A DNA stretch of 64,000 nt from Verminephrobacter eiseniae EF01-2 (GTDB taxonomy: Bacteria; Pseudomonadota; Gammaproteobacteria; Burkholderiales; Burkholderiaceae_C): assembly GCF_000015565.1 (NCBI RefSeq), contig NC_008786.1:5258501-5322500 (forward strand), read 5' to 3'. Below the pieces are notes generated by a model. That model had not been told where the DNA came from. It worked only from the letters and a program-made list of their open reading frames with translations, and searched no databases. Below are positions 36,495-45,343 of the stretch, in pieces. The number at the start of each line of letters is the position of its first letter. Position 1 is the stretch's first letter. The translations under genes were made by a program, and so were the position numbers.

Positions 36495-37403
36495 ATGCAT
36501 GCCCACGACGACCGCGACCAGTTTGCCCCGCCCCGCCCGCCGGCGCATCTGCGCGCAATCGTGCTGTCCGTGCTGGTGCATGCGCTGCTGATTGGCGCGC
36601 TCACCTGGGGCGTGCACTGGAAAAGCAGCACCAACCCGCCCGCCGTCACCGCCGAACTATGGGCGGCTGCGCCCCGGCAGGCCGCCGTCGAACCCGCCGC
36701 GCCGCCAGCAGTGCCGCCAGTAGTCCCGCCAGTAGCGCCGGCTGCGGCGCCCACGGCACGGCCGGACACGGCGCCCGCAGCGCAGCCCCCCGACACGCGC
36801 GTGGCCGACATCGCCATCGAACGCGAGAAAAAGCGCCAAGAACGCGAGCGCCAGGAAGCGCAGCGCCGCGAGCGCCTGCAAAAGAAAAAAGAAGCCGAGC
36901 AGCGCGCAAAGCAGTTGGCCGAACAGGAAAAGCAGAAGAAACTCGCGCAAGACAAGCTCCGGGCCGAGCAAGCCGCCAAGAGCAAAGCGCAGGCACAGGC
37001 ACAGGCACAGGCACAGGAGCAGGAGCAACGACTGGCCCGGCAGCGCGAGGACAATCTGCGGCGCCTGCAAGGACTGGCCGGGGCCAGCGGGGGTGACAAT
37101 GGCGCCGCCTTGCGCAGCGCCGGCCCGCCAGGCCCCTCGGGCAGCTACAGCGCCAAGGTCAGCGCCAGGGTCAGGCCAAACATCGTGTACCCCGACGCCA
37201 TCGCGGGCAACCCGCGCGCCGAGGTCGAAGTGCGTCTGTCGCCCGACGGCACCATCGTCGGCAAACGGCTGCTGCAACCGAGCACCAGCAAAGCCTGGGA
37301 TGACGCCGTGCTGCGGGCGCTGGACAAAACCGAAACGCTGCCGCGCGATGTGGACGGACGGGTGCCCCCGTCATTGGTCATCGGATTCCGGCCGCAGGAC
37401 TGA
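36495..37403 (+). CDS. tolA: TolA, envelope-spanning protein
   Basis: The 302-residue protein has one N-terminal span (AIVLSVLVHALLIGALTW, residues 21-38), a Pro/Ala stretch, and a long charged helix rich in Lys, Glu, Gln and Ala (about residues 100-190). The C-terminal TonB/TolA-like domain reads YPDAIAGNPRAEVEVRLSPDG. It links the TolQR motor to Pal and TolB. No tolB or pal follows within this window; the next gene is divergent in function and on the other strand. A 6-bp repeat (GCACAG type) lies in the helix near 36990-37018. Confidence 0.9.
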   Translation: MHAHDDRDQFAPPRPPAHLRAIVLSVLVHALLIGALTWGVHWKSSTNPPAVTAELWAAAPRQAAVEPAAPPAVPPVVPPVAPAAAPTARPDTAPAAQPPDTRVADIAIEREKKRQERERQEAQRRERLQKKKEAEQRAKQLAEQEKQKKLAQDKLRAEQAAKSKAQAQAQAQAQEQEQRLARQREDNLRRLQGLAGASGGDNGAALRSAGPPGPSGSYSAKVSARVRPNIVYPDAIAGNPRAEVEVRLSPDGTIVGKRLLQPSTSKAWDDAVLRALDKTETLPRDVDGRVPPSLVIGFRPQD

Positions 37404-37651
37404 GCGCCTGGGGGCTACCCGGGTGGGGGCGACGAAATGCCGCGTTGCGCGGTCATCGGCCAGACCGCGCGGCGCGCAGTCCATCGGGGCATCGGGGCTG
37501 GCACCGGGCCGAAGCCGCCGCCAGCGGGGCGAGAATGCGCCGTCAGCAGGCAGCGGGTGCGCGCCGATGCCCGGGTGACAGGACTGGATGCGCGCCCTTG
37601 GGCGCACAGGACCGGATATGCGCCCGCATCGGCGCACGGGCAAAAGACGGC

Positions 37652-37906
37652 TTACTTCGCTGCCGTCTTGCCGAAACGGTTGCGAAAGCGCTCCACGCGG
37701 CCGCCCATGTTGTCCACCGACTTTTGCGTGCCGGTGTAAAAAGGGTGCGACTCGGAGGATGTATCGAGCTTGTACAGCGGATATTCCTTGCCCTCGAAGG
37801 TCTCGGTTTCCTTGGTGTTCGCGCACGAACGGGTGACAAACTTGAAGCCGTTGGACAGGTCCGAAAACAAGACTTCGCGGTAGTTGGGGTGAATGCCTTC
37901 TTTCAT
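37652..37906 (-). CDS. rpmE2: 50S ribosomal protein L31 type B
   Basis: This 84-residue protein begins [20 protein letters not shown] and contains [22 protein letters not shown] and [22 protein letters not shown], the type B L31. It lacks the four zinc cysteines of type A, so it can replace the zinc-bound form when zinc is scarce. Zur control is common for this gene, but no operator could be confirmed here. Confidence 0.95.
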   Translation of the reverse strand: MKEGIHPNYREVLFSDLSNGFKFVTRSCANTKETETFEGKEYPLYKLDTSSESHPFYTGTQKSVDNMGGRVERFRNRFGKTAAK

Positions 37907-38088
37907 CGTCGATTCCCTTGGGGGTCAAATGCGCCTAGCCGTGCCAAACCCGGTGCAACCTTTGCGCCGTAGAGCATTTGGCATACTTGGGCCGCAGAAA
38001 AAGCCCCCGACTATAGCCTGTGGGCCGGGGCCTGTCATCAGCCATTGAACCGACGGCCAGCGCAAGCGGGCATTTCAGGACTCCCTCG

Positions 38089-39030
38089 ATGAAAGCATGG
38101 ATTGGCGTCATTTTCTTGTCCGTCGCCACACTGGCATGCGCGCAGGACAAACCCGCAGCCGGTGTCACCGAGGTCATCGTTGCCTATTCGGCCGGCGGTG
38201 GTGTCGATCTGATGGCGCGCGCCTTTGCGCGCCAGGCCGCGCGCATGAGCGGACAGAACTGGGTCGTGACCAACCGCGACGGCGCTGCCGGCATCATCGG
38301 TTTTGCGGCGCTCGCGCGCGCCGCGCCCCATGGCCAGACCCTGGCGTTCTCGCCGGCCTCTCCGATCACCCATGCGCCCTTGCTTTTCAAGACCATGCCG
38401 TACCGCAATGAACAGCTCGAGCCGGTATGCCAGGTGTTTGAAAACATCTTCACCATTGCCGTGCGCGCCGACTCTCCGATCCAGACCCTGCAGGATCTGA
38501 CGGCGCGCGCCCGGGCCGCCCCCGGAAAACTGGTCTACGGCCATGCCGGCAACGGCTCTGTGCCGCATCTGGGCGTTGCGGCCGTGGCCAAGGCGCTGGG
38601 GGTGCCATTCAATCCGGTGGCCTTCAAAGGCGATTCGGCGGTGCTGGCGCAGTTGCTCGGCGGCCATCTGGACTTCGCTGCGCCGGCCATTGCCTCGATC
38701 GCGGGCAAAGGTCTGCGTGTGCTGGCGCTGCTGTCCGACAGGCGCCACCCCTTGCTGCCCGAGGCCCCATCGCTGGCCGATCTGGGCTACCCCGCAGTGA
38801 CCCCGGGTCTGAACGGCCTCTTTGCCCCGGCCGCAACCCCGCCCGCGACGCTCGCCCGAATCCAGGGGCTGTGCCAGAAGGTGGTGGCGTCTGACGGCTT
38901 CCGGCAGGCCGCGCTGGGACTGCACCAGGTGCCGGCCTACCTCGATGCAGCGCAGTTCAAGGCCCGCATCCTGCGCACTTACCAAGCCAACGCCGAACTG
39001 TTGCCCCACCTCGACCTGGAAAGGCACTGA
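38089..39030 (+). CDS. Bug/TctC-family periplasmic solute-binding protein
   Basis: The 313-residue protein has a signal peptide (MKAWIGVIFLSVATLACAQ) and tripartite-tricarboxylate receptor motifs: VIVAYSAGGGVDLMARAFA near residue 29 and YGHAGNGSVPHLGVAA near residue 150. No membrane subunits (tctA, tctB) are beside it. A cupin gene begins two bases after its stop, so the pair is one operon. The ligand is probably a carboxylate; which one is unknown. Confidence 0.9.
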   Translation: MKAWIGVIFLSVATLACAQDKPAAGVTEVIVAYSAGGGVDLMARAFARQAARMSGQNWVVTNRDGAAGIIGFAALARAAPHGQTLAFSPASPITHAPLLFKTMPYRNEQLEPVCQVFENIFTIAVRADSPIQTLQDLTARARAAPGKLVYGHAGNGSVPHLGVAAVAKALGVPFNPVAFKGDSAVLAQLLGGHLDFAAPAIASIAGKGLRVLALLSDRRHPLLPEAPSLADLGYPAVTPGLNGLFAPAATPPATLARIQGLCQKVVASDGFRQAALGLHQVPAYLDAAQFKARILRTYQANAELLPHLDLERH

Positions 39031-39032
39031 AG

Positions 39033-39566
39033 ATGACACTCCCCCCGATTCGCCGGGTCGTCACCGGCATCAACCCGCAAGGCGAGTCCGCATTCATCGA
39101 GGACGGGCCTGCTCCCGCAGTGCGCATGGTGCCGCAGCGCCCCGGCTATCGCGTGACCAATCTGTGGTGCACCGGCGCAGCGCCAGCCCCCGTGGACGCT
39201 GCCGACGCCATTGCCGGGCACCAGGGCGTAGCGCCGGCCAAGGGCGGCACCGTGCTGCGCATCATCGACTTCCCGCCCGAGCCGCAGGACCCGCAAGCGC
39301 TCGAACACATGCTGCAAGCCACCTTCGCCAGCATGTACCGCGACGCACGACATGCGCCGCGCGCCGGCGAGCATCCCGGCATGCACTGCACGCGCACCGT
39401 GGACTATGCGCTGATGCTGGAAGGCGAGTTGCTGGCCATCATGGAAAGCAGTCAGACCACGCTGCGCGCGGGCGATGTGCTGATCCAGCGCGGCACCCGC
39501 CACGCATGGGCCAACCGTTCGGGCCGCCCGGCGCGCATTGCCTTCGTTTTGGTCGATGGCCTCTGA
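39033..39566 (+). CDS. Cupin-domain protein
   Basis: The 177-residue protein's C-terminal half is a single cupin: HCTRTVDYALMLEGELLAIM, then GDVLIQRGTRHAWANRSGRPARIAFVLVD, giving the two cupin motifs with potential metal ligands. The first half is family-specific and not recognised. Such Bug-cupin pairs occur in carboxylate or aromatic-acid catabolic clusters. The reaction is unknown. Confidence 0.8.
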   Translation: MTLPPIRRVVTGINPQGESAFIEDGPAPAVRMVPQRPGYRVTNLWCTGAAPAPVDAADAIAGHQGVAPAKGGTVLRIIDFPPEPQDPQALEHMLQATFASMYRDARHAPRAGEHPGMHCTRTVDYALMLEGELLAIMESSQTTLRAGDVLIQRGTRHAWANRSGRPARIAFVLVDGL

Positions 39567-39589
39567 TGCGCCGCCCCGCCAATGGACGA

Positions 39590-39865
39590 CCCATGGGGAC
39601 TGCGCATGGCCTGTGCCGCCCTGCAAATGACGGCGCATGGCACCGCGCCTTGCGCGCCAGGGCGGCGTTGCCCATCCTCGCCAGACACAGGCAGGGGTCT
39701 CTCGGGGCAGCCGCCGGTCTTGACCGATAGCGGCGTGGCCCGTTCGATGCCGCCCGCAGGCCCGTGCTGGCGCTGCACGGTCTGCATGTCGAAAGAGCAG
39801 GTCCGGCAGCGGCTTGGCCGGCAGGGCCTCGATGGCAGCCAGCGACCAGGGGTCCGGCGGCAGCG
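39590..39865 (-). pseudogene. Relic of biotin synthase (bioB), 5' part only
   Basis: On the minus strand one frame reads WSLAAIEALPAKPLPDLLF and the next frame FDMQTVQRQH...LSVKTGGCPE, resembling the BioB N-terminus (WxxxxIEALFxLPFxDLLFRAQxVHR, LSIKTGGCPEDCxYC). The CxxxCxxC iron-sulfur motif is broken after its first Cys, frames shift at least twice, and the rest of the roughly 330-residue enzyme is missing. The match is from memory of the family. Confidence 0.5.
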
Positions 39866-40059
39866 GCGCTGCGCTGCGGCGTTGCAGTGCCCCGGGTTGG
39901 GCCGGTGTGCCAGAAGACATGGTGCGCGGGGTCGCACGACGCGCCGCGCAAAAGCCGGCGCGCTGCGATCGCTGCTGCGCAGGCGGCGGCGGGGATTTTC
40001 CGGCAGCGATTGCCCCCCATGCGTCCCTCATGCGCCCGGGGCCCCCGGGGCCAGCGGCC

Positions 40060-41136
40060 TCAATCGGCGTAGATGCCGGCCTTGCGTATCACCGGCCCCC
40101 AGCGGGCGATCTCGGCTTCCAGGTGGGTCTTGAGTCCTTCGGGCGTGATCTTGTCGGCAGGCGGTATGTCCGAGCTCAGGTCTGCCAAACGCTGTTTCAC
40201 CACCGGGTCTTGCAAGGCAAAGCGCAGCGCGGTGTTGAGCTTTTTCAATGCCTCGGGTGGTGTGCCCTTGGGGGCGTACAGGCCGTGCCAGACTTTGACA
40301 TCGAAGCCCTTGAGGCCCTGCTCATCGAGCGTGGGCACGTTCGGCAGCGCCGTCAGCCGCCGGGGCACGGTGACGCCGAACACCTTGACGCGGGCGTCCC
40401 TGATCAGCGGGACGGTTTGCGTGGTCTGGTCGCACAGCAGGTCTACCTGCCCGCCCAGCAGGTCGTTCATCGCCGGGCCTGTGCCTTTGTAGGGCACGGT
40501 GGTCAGCTCGATGCCGATCTGGCTCATGAACAGCAGGCCGCACAGGTGCGAGACGGCGCCCAGTCCGGCATTGGCCAGCGCGACCTTGTCCTGGTTGGCC
40601 CTGATGTAGGCCAGCAGTTCCTGCAGGTTGTTGGCCGGAAAGTCCCTGCGCCCCAGCAGGGTCATCGGCACATCCAGCACCTGGCCGATGTACTCGAAGT
40701 CCTTGAGCGGGTCGAACGCGAGCTTTTTGTACAGCGCGGGCGCAGTGGACATGCCCATGTGGTGCAGGAACACCGTGTTCCCGTTGGCGGGCGCGCGCGC
40801 CACCTTGGTGGTCGCAATGGTGCCGCCTGCGCCGACGGTGTTGTCCACCAGCACCGGCTGGCCCAGGGATTTGCCCATAGGGATGGCCAACATGCGGGCC
40901 ACCACATCGGTCGGGCCGCCTGCGGCGAACGGAATCACCAGGGTCACGGGTTTATCCGGCCACACCGTCTGGGCGCCCGCGCCGGTGTGCAGCGCCCAAG
41001 TGGCGGCCAGGGCGCAGGCCAGGGCCGCCAGACCAGGCCGGCAGCCGGGGGTTTTCCGGTCGATGCACGCCATGCGCCGGTGTTGGCGCATCGGTGATGA
41101 GGCTCGTGCGGTCAGCCGGAGAGCGAGGAAATTCAT
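40060..41136 (-). CDS. Bug/TctC-family periplasmic solute-binding protein
   Basis: The 358-residue frame contains an export signal near residues 33-55 (LAALACALAATWALHTGAGAQ) and the receptor motifs PVTLVIPFAAGGPTDVVARML, DNTVGAGGTIATTKVARA and VPYKGTGPAMNDLLGGQVDLL. The N-terminus is longer than usual. ATG 41136 has GGAG just before it, while ATG 41073 would give a normal 337-residue preprotein. It is the last gene of the itaconate-type cluster in transcription order. Confidence 0.88.
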   Translation of the reverse strand: MNFLALRLTARASSPMRQHRRMACIDRKTPGCRPGLAALACALAATWALHTGAGAQTVWPDKPVTLVIPFAAGGPTDVVARMLAIPMGKSLGQPVLVDNTVGAGGTIATTKVARAPANGNTVFLHHMGMSTAPALYKKLAFDPLKDFEYIGQVLDVPMTLLGRRDFPANNLQELLAYIRANQDKVALANAGLGAVSHLCGLLFMSQIGIELTTVPYKGTGPAMNDLLGGQVDLLCDQTTQTVPLIRDARVKVFGVTVPRRLTALPNVPTLDEQGLKGFDVKVWHGLYAPKGTPPEALKKLNTALRFALQDPVVKQRLADLSSDIPPADKITPEGLKTHLEAEIARWGPVIRKAGIYAD

Positions 41137-41253
41137 GACGACTCCATTCCATGGTGGTTCAGCGGTTTGCAAGTTCCAGGTTCACCCGATGCAGCGGTGA
41201 CGGCGCCTGCCGTGGCTTGCCCCTGGCCGAGAAAGTGCCCGCACCCAAGCGCC

Positions 41254-41307
41254 GCATCAGGTGCGTCAGGTGCGTCAGGTGCGTCAGGTGCGTCAGGTGC
41301 CCCAGGT
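41254..41307 (-). repeat. 9-bp tandem repeat (GCGTCAGGT)n
   Basis: Six units, four of them exact, lie in the 283-bp gap between the CitE-like and Bug genes. Confidence 0.95.
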
Positions 41308-41419
41308 GCATCCACCCGATCGGTGATGTTTTGCGGGGCGCAGAAAAGGGCGCAGGCAACGCGCATCAGGATCATTGTGCAGGGGGTTCGGGGCTGCGCC
41401 GGAGCGGCGAGACGGGCGG

Positions 41420-42289
41420 TCATGCCTGGCGCCGCAAGGTCTGGCGCGCCAGCGCGATGACGGGCGCATCGACCATGCGGCCATCGACCACGCAGACCCC
41501 GCCGCCGGCCGCCTCGGCGGCGGCCAGCACGCGCCGGGCCCAGTCGCATTCCCGGGCGCCGGGGGCGAATGCGGCATGGACCACGGCAATCTGCGCCGGA
41601 TGGATGCACAGCTTGGCGGCAAAACCGAAGCGCCGGCTGCGCGCTGTGTCCTGCGTCAGCGCCGCTGCATCGTCCCGGGCGGTCGTCACGCCATCGATCG
41701 GTGGCGCCAGCGCGGCGCGGCGCGAGGCCAGCACCATGGCCCAGCGCAGCGGGGCCAACTCGGCCTGCTCCGGGCCGCAGGCCATGCCCAGATCGGCCTG
41801 CAAGTCGATGTCGCCCAGCGCCAGGCGCAGCACCCGGGGGGCGGCTGCCAGCGCGTCGAGCGCCGCCGCGCCCTCGGCGCTTTCGACCAGCGGCAGCAGC
41901 GCGGCGCCAGGGCAGGCCTGGGCCAGGGCCGCCAGGTCCCGCGCCTGCTCTGCCTTGGCCAGCATCAGCGCGGCCAGCCCATCGGCGACCAAGGCGCGCG
42001 CCAGCGCCACGTCGGCTCGATGCCAGGGCGTGCCGGCGCCGTTGATCCGCAGCACCAGCCGGGCGCGGTCCGGCGCGGCGATGCTGGCCCAGACTGGTTG
42101 CAATGCGCTGCGCGCGCCATCGCGCTGCGGCGGCGCAATCGCGTCTTCCAGGTCGATGATCACCGCATCGGCGCCGCTGGCCAGCGCCTTGGGCAGGCGG
42201 TCGGGGCGGTTCGCCGGCACGAAGAGGAAGCTGCGCGCCTCGGCCAGCGCCGGCGCCGGGCCGGTCGGGGCCATGCCTGCGTGGGTCAT
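41420..42289 (-). CDS. ccl: CitE-like HpcH/HpaI-family lyase (probable citramalyl-CoA lyase)
   Basis: This 289-residue protein has RSFLFVPANRPDRLPKALASGADAVIIDLEDAI (carboxylate- and metal-binding start of the CitE fold), LLPLVESAEG and GFAAKLCIHPAQI. The family cleaves malyl-, citramalyl- or citryl-CoA. In the itaconate pathway Ccl splits (S)-citramalyl-CoA into pyruvate and acetyl-CoA, and the neighbouring CoA transferase, hydratase, PrpD-like and acyl-CoA dehydrogenase genes point there. Its ATG overlaps the PrpD stop by 4 bp. The substrate is inferred. Confidence 0.75.
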   Translation of the reverse strand: MTHAGMAPTGPAPALAEARSFLFVPANRPDRLPKALASGADAVIIDLEDAIAPPQRDGARSALQPVWASIAAPDRARLVLRINGAGTPWHRADVALARALVADGLAALMLAKAEQARDLAALAQACPGAALLPLVESAEGAAALDALAAAPRVLRLALGDIDLQADLGMACGPEQAELAPLRWAMVLASRRAALAPPIDGVTTARDDAAALTQDTARSRRFGFAAKLCIHPAQIAVVHAAFAPGARECDWARRVLAAAEAAGGGVCVVDGRMVDAPVIALARQTLRRQA

Positions 42290-43659
42290 GCCTGCGGCTC
42301 CAATGCCAGCAAACGGCCCACCACCGGCCATTGGGCCAGTTGCCACAGCGACTCCAGCGCGCGCTGCATGGCGGCGCTGCTCACGCCGCCATGGTCGGCC
42401 AGGCGCAACGCCTTGGCGCTGATTTCGGCGCGGCTCAGGCTGTTGCCCGGGTCGCCCTTGGGCTCGTCGACCCGGCCGTTCAGCACCCGGCCGTCGCGGG
42501 TGTGCACCGTGACCTTGCCGATCCAGCGGCGCGGGTAGGCGCTGTCGACCTCGGCGTCCAGCGCCATCTCTACCTTGTCGCGCAGGGCCTGGGTGGCCGC
42601 GCTCAGGAAATGCGCATCGAATTCACCCAGGCCCGCTTGCCCGTACTGCGCCACCAGGGCCAGCACGGTGCCCATCGAAAATTTGCTCTGGTGCACCGTG
42701 GCCGGCTGCAGCACCGGGCCGAGCACGTCGATGGCGCCCTGGTGCACATGGGCCACCACGCGCGCCAAGTCCTGCGCCTGGAGTTGCTGCTGCTGCATCA
42801 CTTGCAGCAATGCGTCGGCGGCCGGATGGGTGTGGCGGCAGCAGGCGTGGTATTTGAATGAGGTCTCGGCGGTGGCCCAGCGGCTGCCCAGGCCGTCCGT
42901 CAGGCTCTCGGGCCGGGCGTCCTGCGTCATGCCGGCGGCCATGCCCTGCGGGCCTTGCAAGATATCGGCCGCGCCGGTGAAGCCGTCTTTGGCCAGGTAG
43001 GCCGCCATCAGGCCCGCGCCCGCCGCATGCGCGGTGTGCAGTTGCTTGCTGTCGGCTGCGGTGCGCAGGAATTCCCACAGCCCGGCCGATTGCGTGCCGG
43101 CAGAGCCTAGCGCATCGCGCATCTGCGCCGCGTCCAGCCGGAGCAACCGGCCCACGGCCGCCGCCGCTGCCAGCGTGCCGGCCGTGCCCGTGGTGTGGAA
43201 CACCTTGTAGTGCGTTCGGCCCAGAAACTCGCCCACCCGGATGCCCACCTCGTAACCGGCGACGCAGGCCAGCAGCAGTTCTTGCCCGCTGGCCCCAATG
43301 GCCTGCGCCACCGCCAGCGCGGGCGGGAACACCACGGTCGCCGGGTGGAACACCGAGCCGTTGTGCACATCGTCCTGCTCGGCCACATGCGATGCGGCGG
43401 CGTTGATCATCGCGGCGGCATGGGGGCTGGTGCTGGCGCGGCGGGCGATGACTTCGCCGGGGCCGGTGGCCGGCCCCATTGCCAGCGCAAAGCGGGCGAT
43501 GCTGGCCACGGGCCGCGCACGATGGCCGGCGACGGCCGAGCCGAACCAGTCGACGAGCAGGTCTTCGGTGCGGCGCAGCACGGCCGGCGGGATGTCTTTC
43601 AGGCGCAGCCCGGCAGCAAAAGCGGCCAACTCGGCGGTGCGCGACGCATGGGCAGTCAT
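42286..43659 (-). CDS. MmgE/PrpD-family protein
   Basis: The 457-residue protein has the family fold: VDWFGSAVAGHRARPV, ASHVAEQDDVHNGSVFHPATVVFPPALA, then FKYHACCRHTHPAADALL. Characterised members are 2-methylcitrate dehydratase, cis-aconitate decarboxylase and iminodisuccinate epimerase. In Pseudomonas aeruginosa a member sits inside the itaconate cluster without an essential assigned step. The start after the open upstream frame was chosen at the ATG before THASRTAELAAFAAGL-like sequence (43657-43659). Confidence 0.85.
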   Translation of the reverse strand: MTAHASRTAELAAFAAGLRLKDIPPAVLRRTEDLLVDWFGSAVAGHRARPVASIARFALAMGPATGPGEVIARRASTSPHAAAMINAAASHVAEQDDVHNGSVFHPATVVFPPALAVAQAIGASGQELLLACVAGYEVGIRVGEFLGRTHYKVFHTTGTAGTLAAAAAVGRLLRLDAAQMRDALGSAGTQSAGLWEFLRTAADSKQLHTAHAAGAGLMAAYLAKDGFTGAADILQGPQGMAAGMTQDARPESLTDGLGSRWATAETSFKYHACCRHTHPAADALLQVMQQQQLQAQDLARVVAHVHQGAIDVLGPVLQPATVHQSKFSMGTVLALVAQYGQAGLGEFDAHFLSAATQALRDKVEMALDAEVDSAYPRRWIGKVTVHTRDGRVLNGRVDEPKGDPGNSLSRAEISAKALRLADHGGVSSAAMQRALESLWQLAQWPVVGRLLALEPQA

Positions 43660-43730
43660 AGGGGGTTTCGGCAGGTGTGGTCGATGAAAGGGTCGCAACG
43701 CATCCGTGCGGGGCATGTGCCGGCGTTCAC

Positions 43731-43790
43731 TGGAGCACCTGCGCTTTCGGCTGCGGTATGAGCGCCTTCGGGCGGCTGTGCGGCGATCAT
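43731..43790 (-). repeat. Single inverted copy of the 60-bp repeat
   Basis: Read on the minus strand it begins ATGATCGCCGCACAGCCG and ends GGTGCTCCAGTG, one unit of the rsmD/cobQ repeat family. It lies between the PrpD-like and Bug genes, so the unit also exists outside genes. Confidence 0.9.
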
Positions 43791-43812
43791 GGGGCTGCCC
43801 GGCGCATGCCGG

Positions 43813-44805
43813 CTAATCCACCCGGGCGCCGGTGGCTTTCACCACGGCGGCCCAGCGGGTGATCTCGCGCTCCAGGTGCGCTTGCAGCGCCTCGGGCGTG
43901 GAGCCTACGGGTTCGTAGCCGCCAGCGGCCAACTGTGCTTGCAGCGGCGGCTGGCGCAGCGCGCTGGCGATCGCGCGGCTCAGGCGCTGCGTGATGTCCG
44001 CTGGCGTGCCGGCCGGGGCGATCAGCGCGTACCAGCCGGTCACGTCGAAACCGGCGATGCCCTGCTCCTGCACCGTCTTTACCTCGGGCGCCAGCGCCGA
44101 GCGTTCGGCGCTGGTGACGGCCAGCGCGTGCATGCGCCCGCTGCGGATATGCGGCATGGAGGTGGAGATGCTGTCGAAGGTCAGATCGATGTCGCCCGCC
44201 AGCATCGCATTGACCACGCCGGCGCTGCCCTTGTAGGGCACATGCGTCATCTCGATGGCGCAGAGGCTGCTGAAGTACTCGGCCGCCAGGTGCCCGGTGT
44301 TGCCGTTGCCGGCCGAGCCGAAGCTGAGCTGGCCAGGGGCGGCCTTGGCGGCCTGGATCAGTTCCTGGATGTTCCTGGCGCGCAGCTTGCTGCTGGCCGC
44401 GACGACCATCGGCAGGTTGGCCAGCAGCGACACGGGCACGAAGTCCTTGCGCGTGTCGTAGGGCAGCTTGGGGTAGAGGCTGTCGTTGATCGCATGGGCG
44501 GCCAGCACCATCAGCAGCGTGTAGCCGTCGGGTTTGGCGCGTGCCACGTAGTGCGAGGCCAGCGTGCCGCCGGCGCCGGGTTTGTATTCGAGCACCACCG
44601 GCTGGCCGAGTTGCTGCTGCAGTTGCGCGGCCAGCGGCCGGCCCAACAGGTCGGCGCTGCCGCCGGGCGGGTACGGAATCACCAGTTGTATCGGCTTGGC
44701 GGGCCAGGCGTCGGCGGCAGGGGCGGTCGATGCGAGAAGGGCGCCGCCGGCCAGGGCCAGGCAGGCCAGCAGGGCGCGGCGCGGCCGCAAACGGCGAGGG
44801 GACAT
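43813..44805 (-). CDS. Bug/TctC-family periplasmic solute-binding protein
   Basis: This 330-residue preprotein has signal peptide LLACLALAGGALLASTAPAADA and receptor motifs PIQLVIPYPPGGSADLLGRPL, EYKPGAGGTLASHYVARAKPDG, SFGSAGNGNTGHLAAEYF and VPYKGSAGVVNAML. It is encoded in the same direction as the CoA transferase and PrpD-like genes. The ligand may be an itaconate-type dicarboxylate, by context only. Confidence 0.9.
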   Translation of the reverse strand: MSPRRLRPRRALLACLALAGGALLASTAPAADAWPAKPIQLVIPYPPGGSADLLGRPLAAQLQQQLGQPVVLEYKPGAGGTLASHYVARAKPDGYTLLMVLAAHAINDSLYPKLPYDTRKDFVPVSLLANLPMVVAASSKLRARNIQELIQAAKAAPGQLSFGSAGNGNTGHLAAEYFSSLCAIEMTHVPYKGSAGVVNAMLAGDIDLTFDSISTSMPHIRSGRMHALAVTSAERSALAPEVKTVQEQGIAGFDVTGWYALIAPAGTPADITQRLSRAIASALRQPPLQAQLAAGGYEPVGSTPEALQAHLEREITRWAAVVKATGARVD

Positions 44806-45342
44806 GGCGGGCTTTTCGTCGTGCAGTAAGGAGTTGCGAGCGCGCAGCACCGGCCGGGCGCCCGGGTCGTCTGGCAGGGCGCGCAGATGTCCGACCGAGG
44901 GCGCCAGCGGCGCCACGACCACGCCGGCGCGCAACGCGCCGGGGAAGGCCGGCAAGTCCCCGACCGGGGTGCCGGCACAGGGGGCCGCCATGCCGCCAGG
45001 GCGCAGGCCGTGGCGTTGCCGGCCCAGGGCCACGCGCTCGATGGTCATGCGCAGGGCCAGGCGCAAAGCCACGCGCAGGGGGTGCAGCCCGGGCGCTGCC
45101 TGTCCGGCACCGAAGGCGGTGGCGGCAGGGCTACGCCCGGCCTGCGCCGCCTGCACCGCCTGTAGCGCCTGTGGCGCGGTCAGCCGGGGCCGCGAACCGC
45201 AGGGCCGGGACAGCAGGGACGCGGTATTTTCTGGCATGGCATCCGGGAGAGGGAGCGCAGACAGGCGGGCCTATCGGATCTATCGGATCTATCGGATCTA
45301 TCGGATCTATCGGATCTATCGGATCTATCGGACCTATCGGGC
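44806..45342. other. Intergenic region holding a 9-bp repeat, no recognised gene
   Basis: 537 bases between two Bug genes. Open frames here are GC-driven and resemble nothing known. The 45272-45343 repeat lies at its right end. Confidence 0.5.
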
Positions 45343-45343
45343 C
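45272..45343 (-). repeat. 9-bp tandem repeat (TATCGGATC)n
   Basis: There are eight units, six exact and two with one or two changes. The last unit ends on the stop codon of the Bug gene at 45343. Confidence 0.97.
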
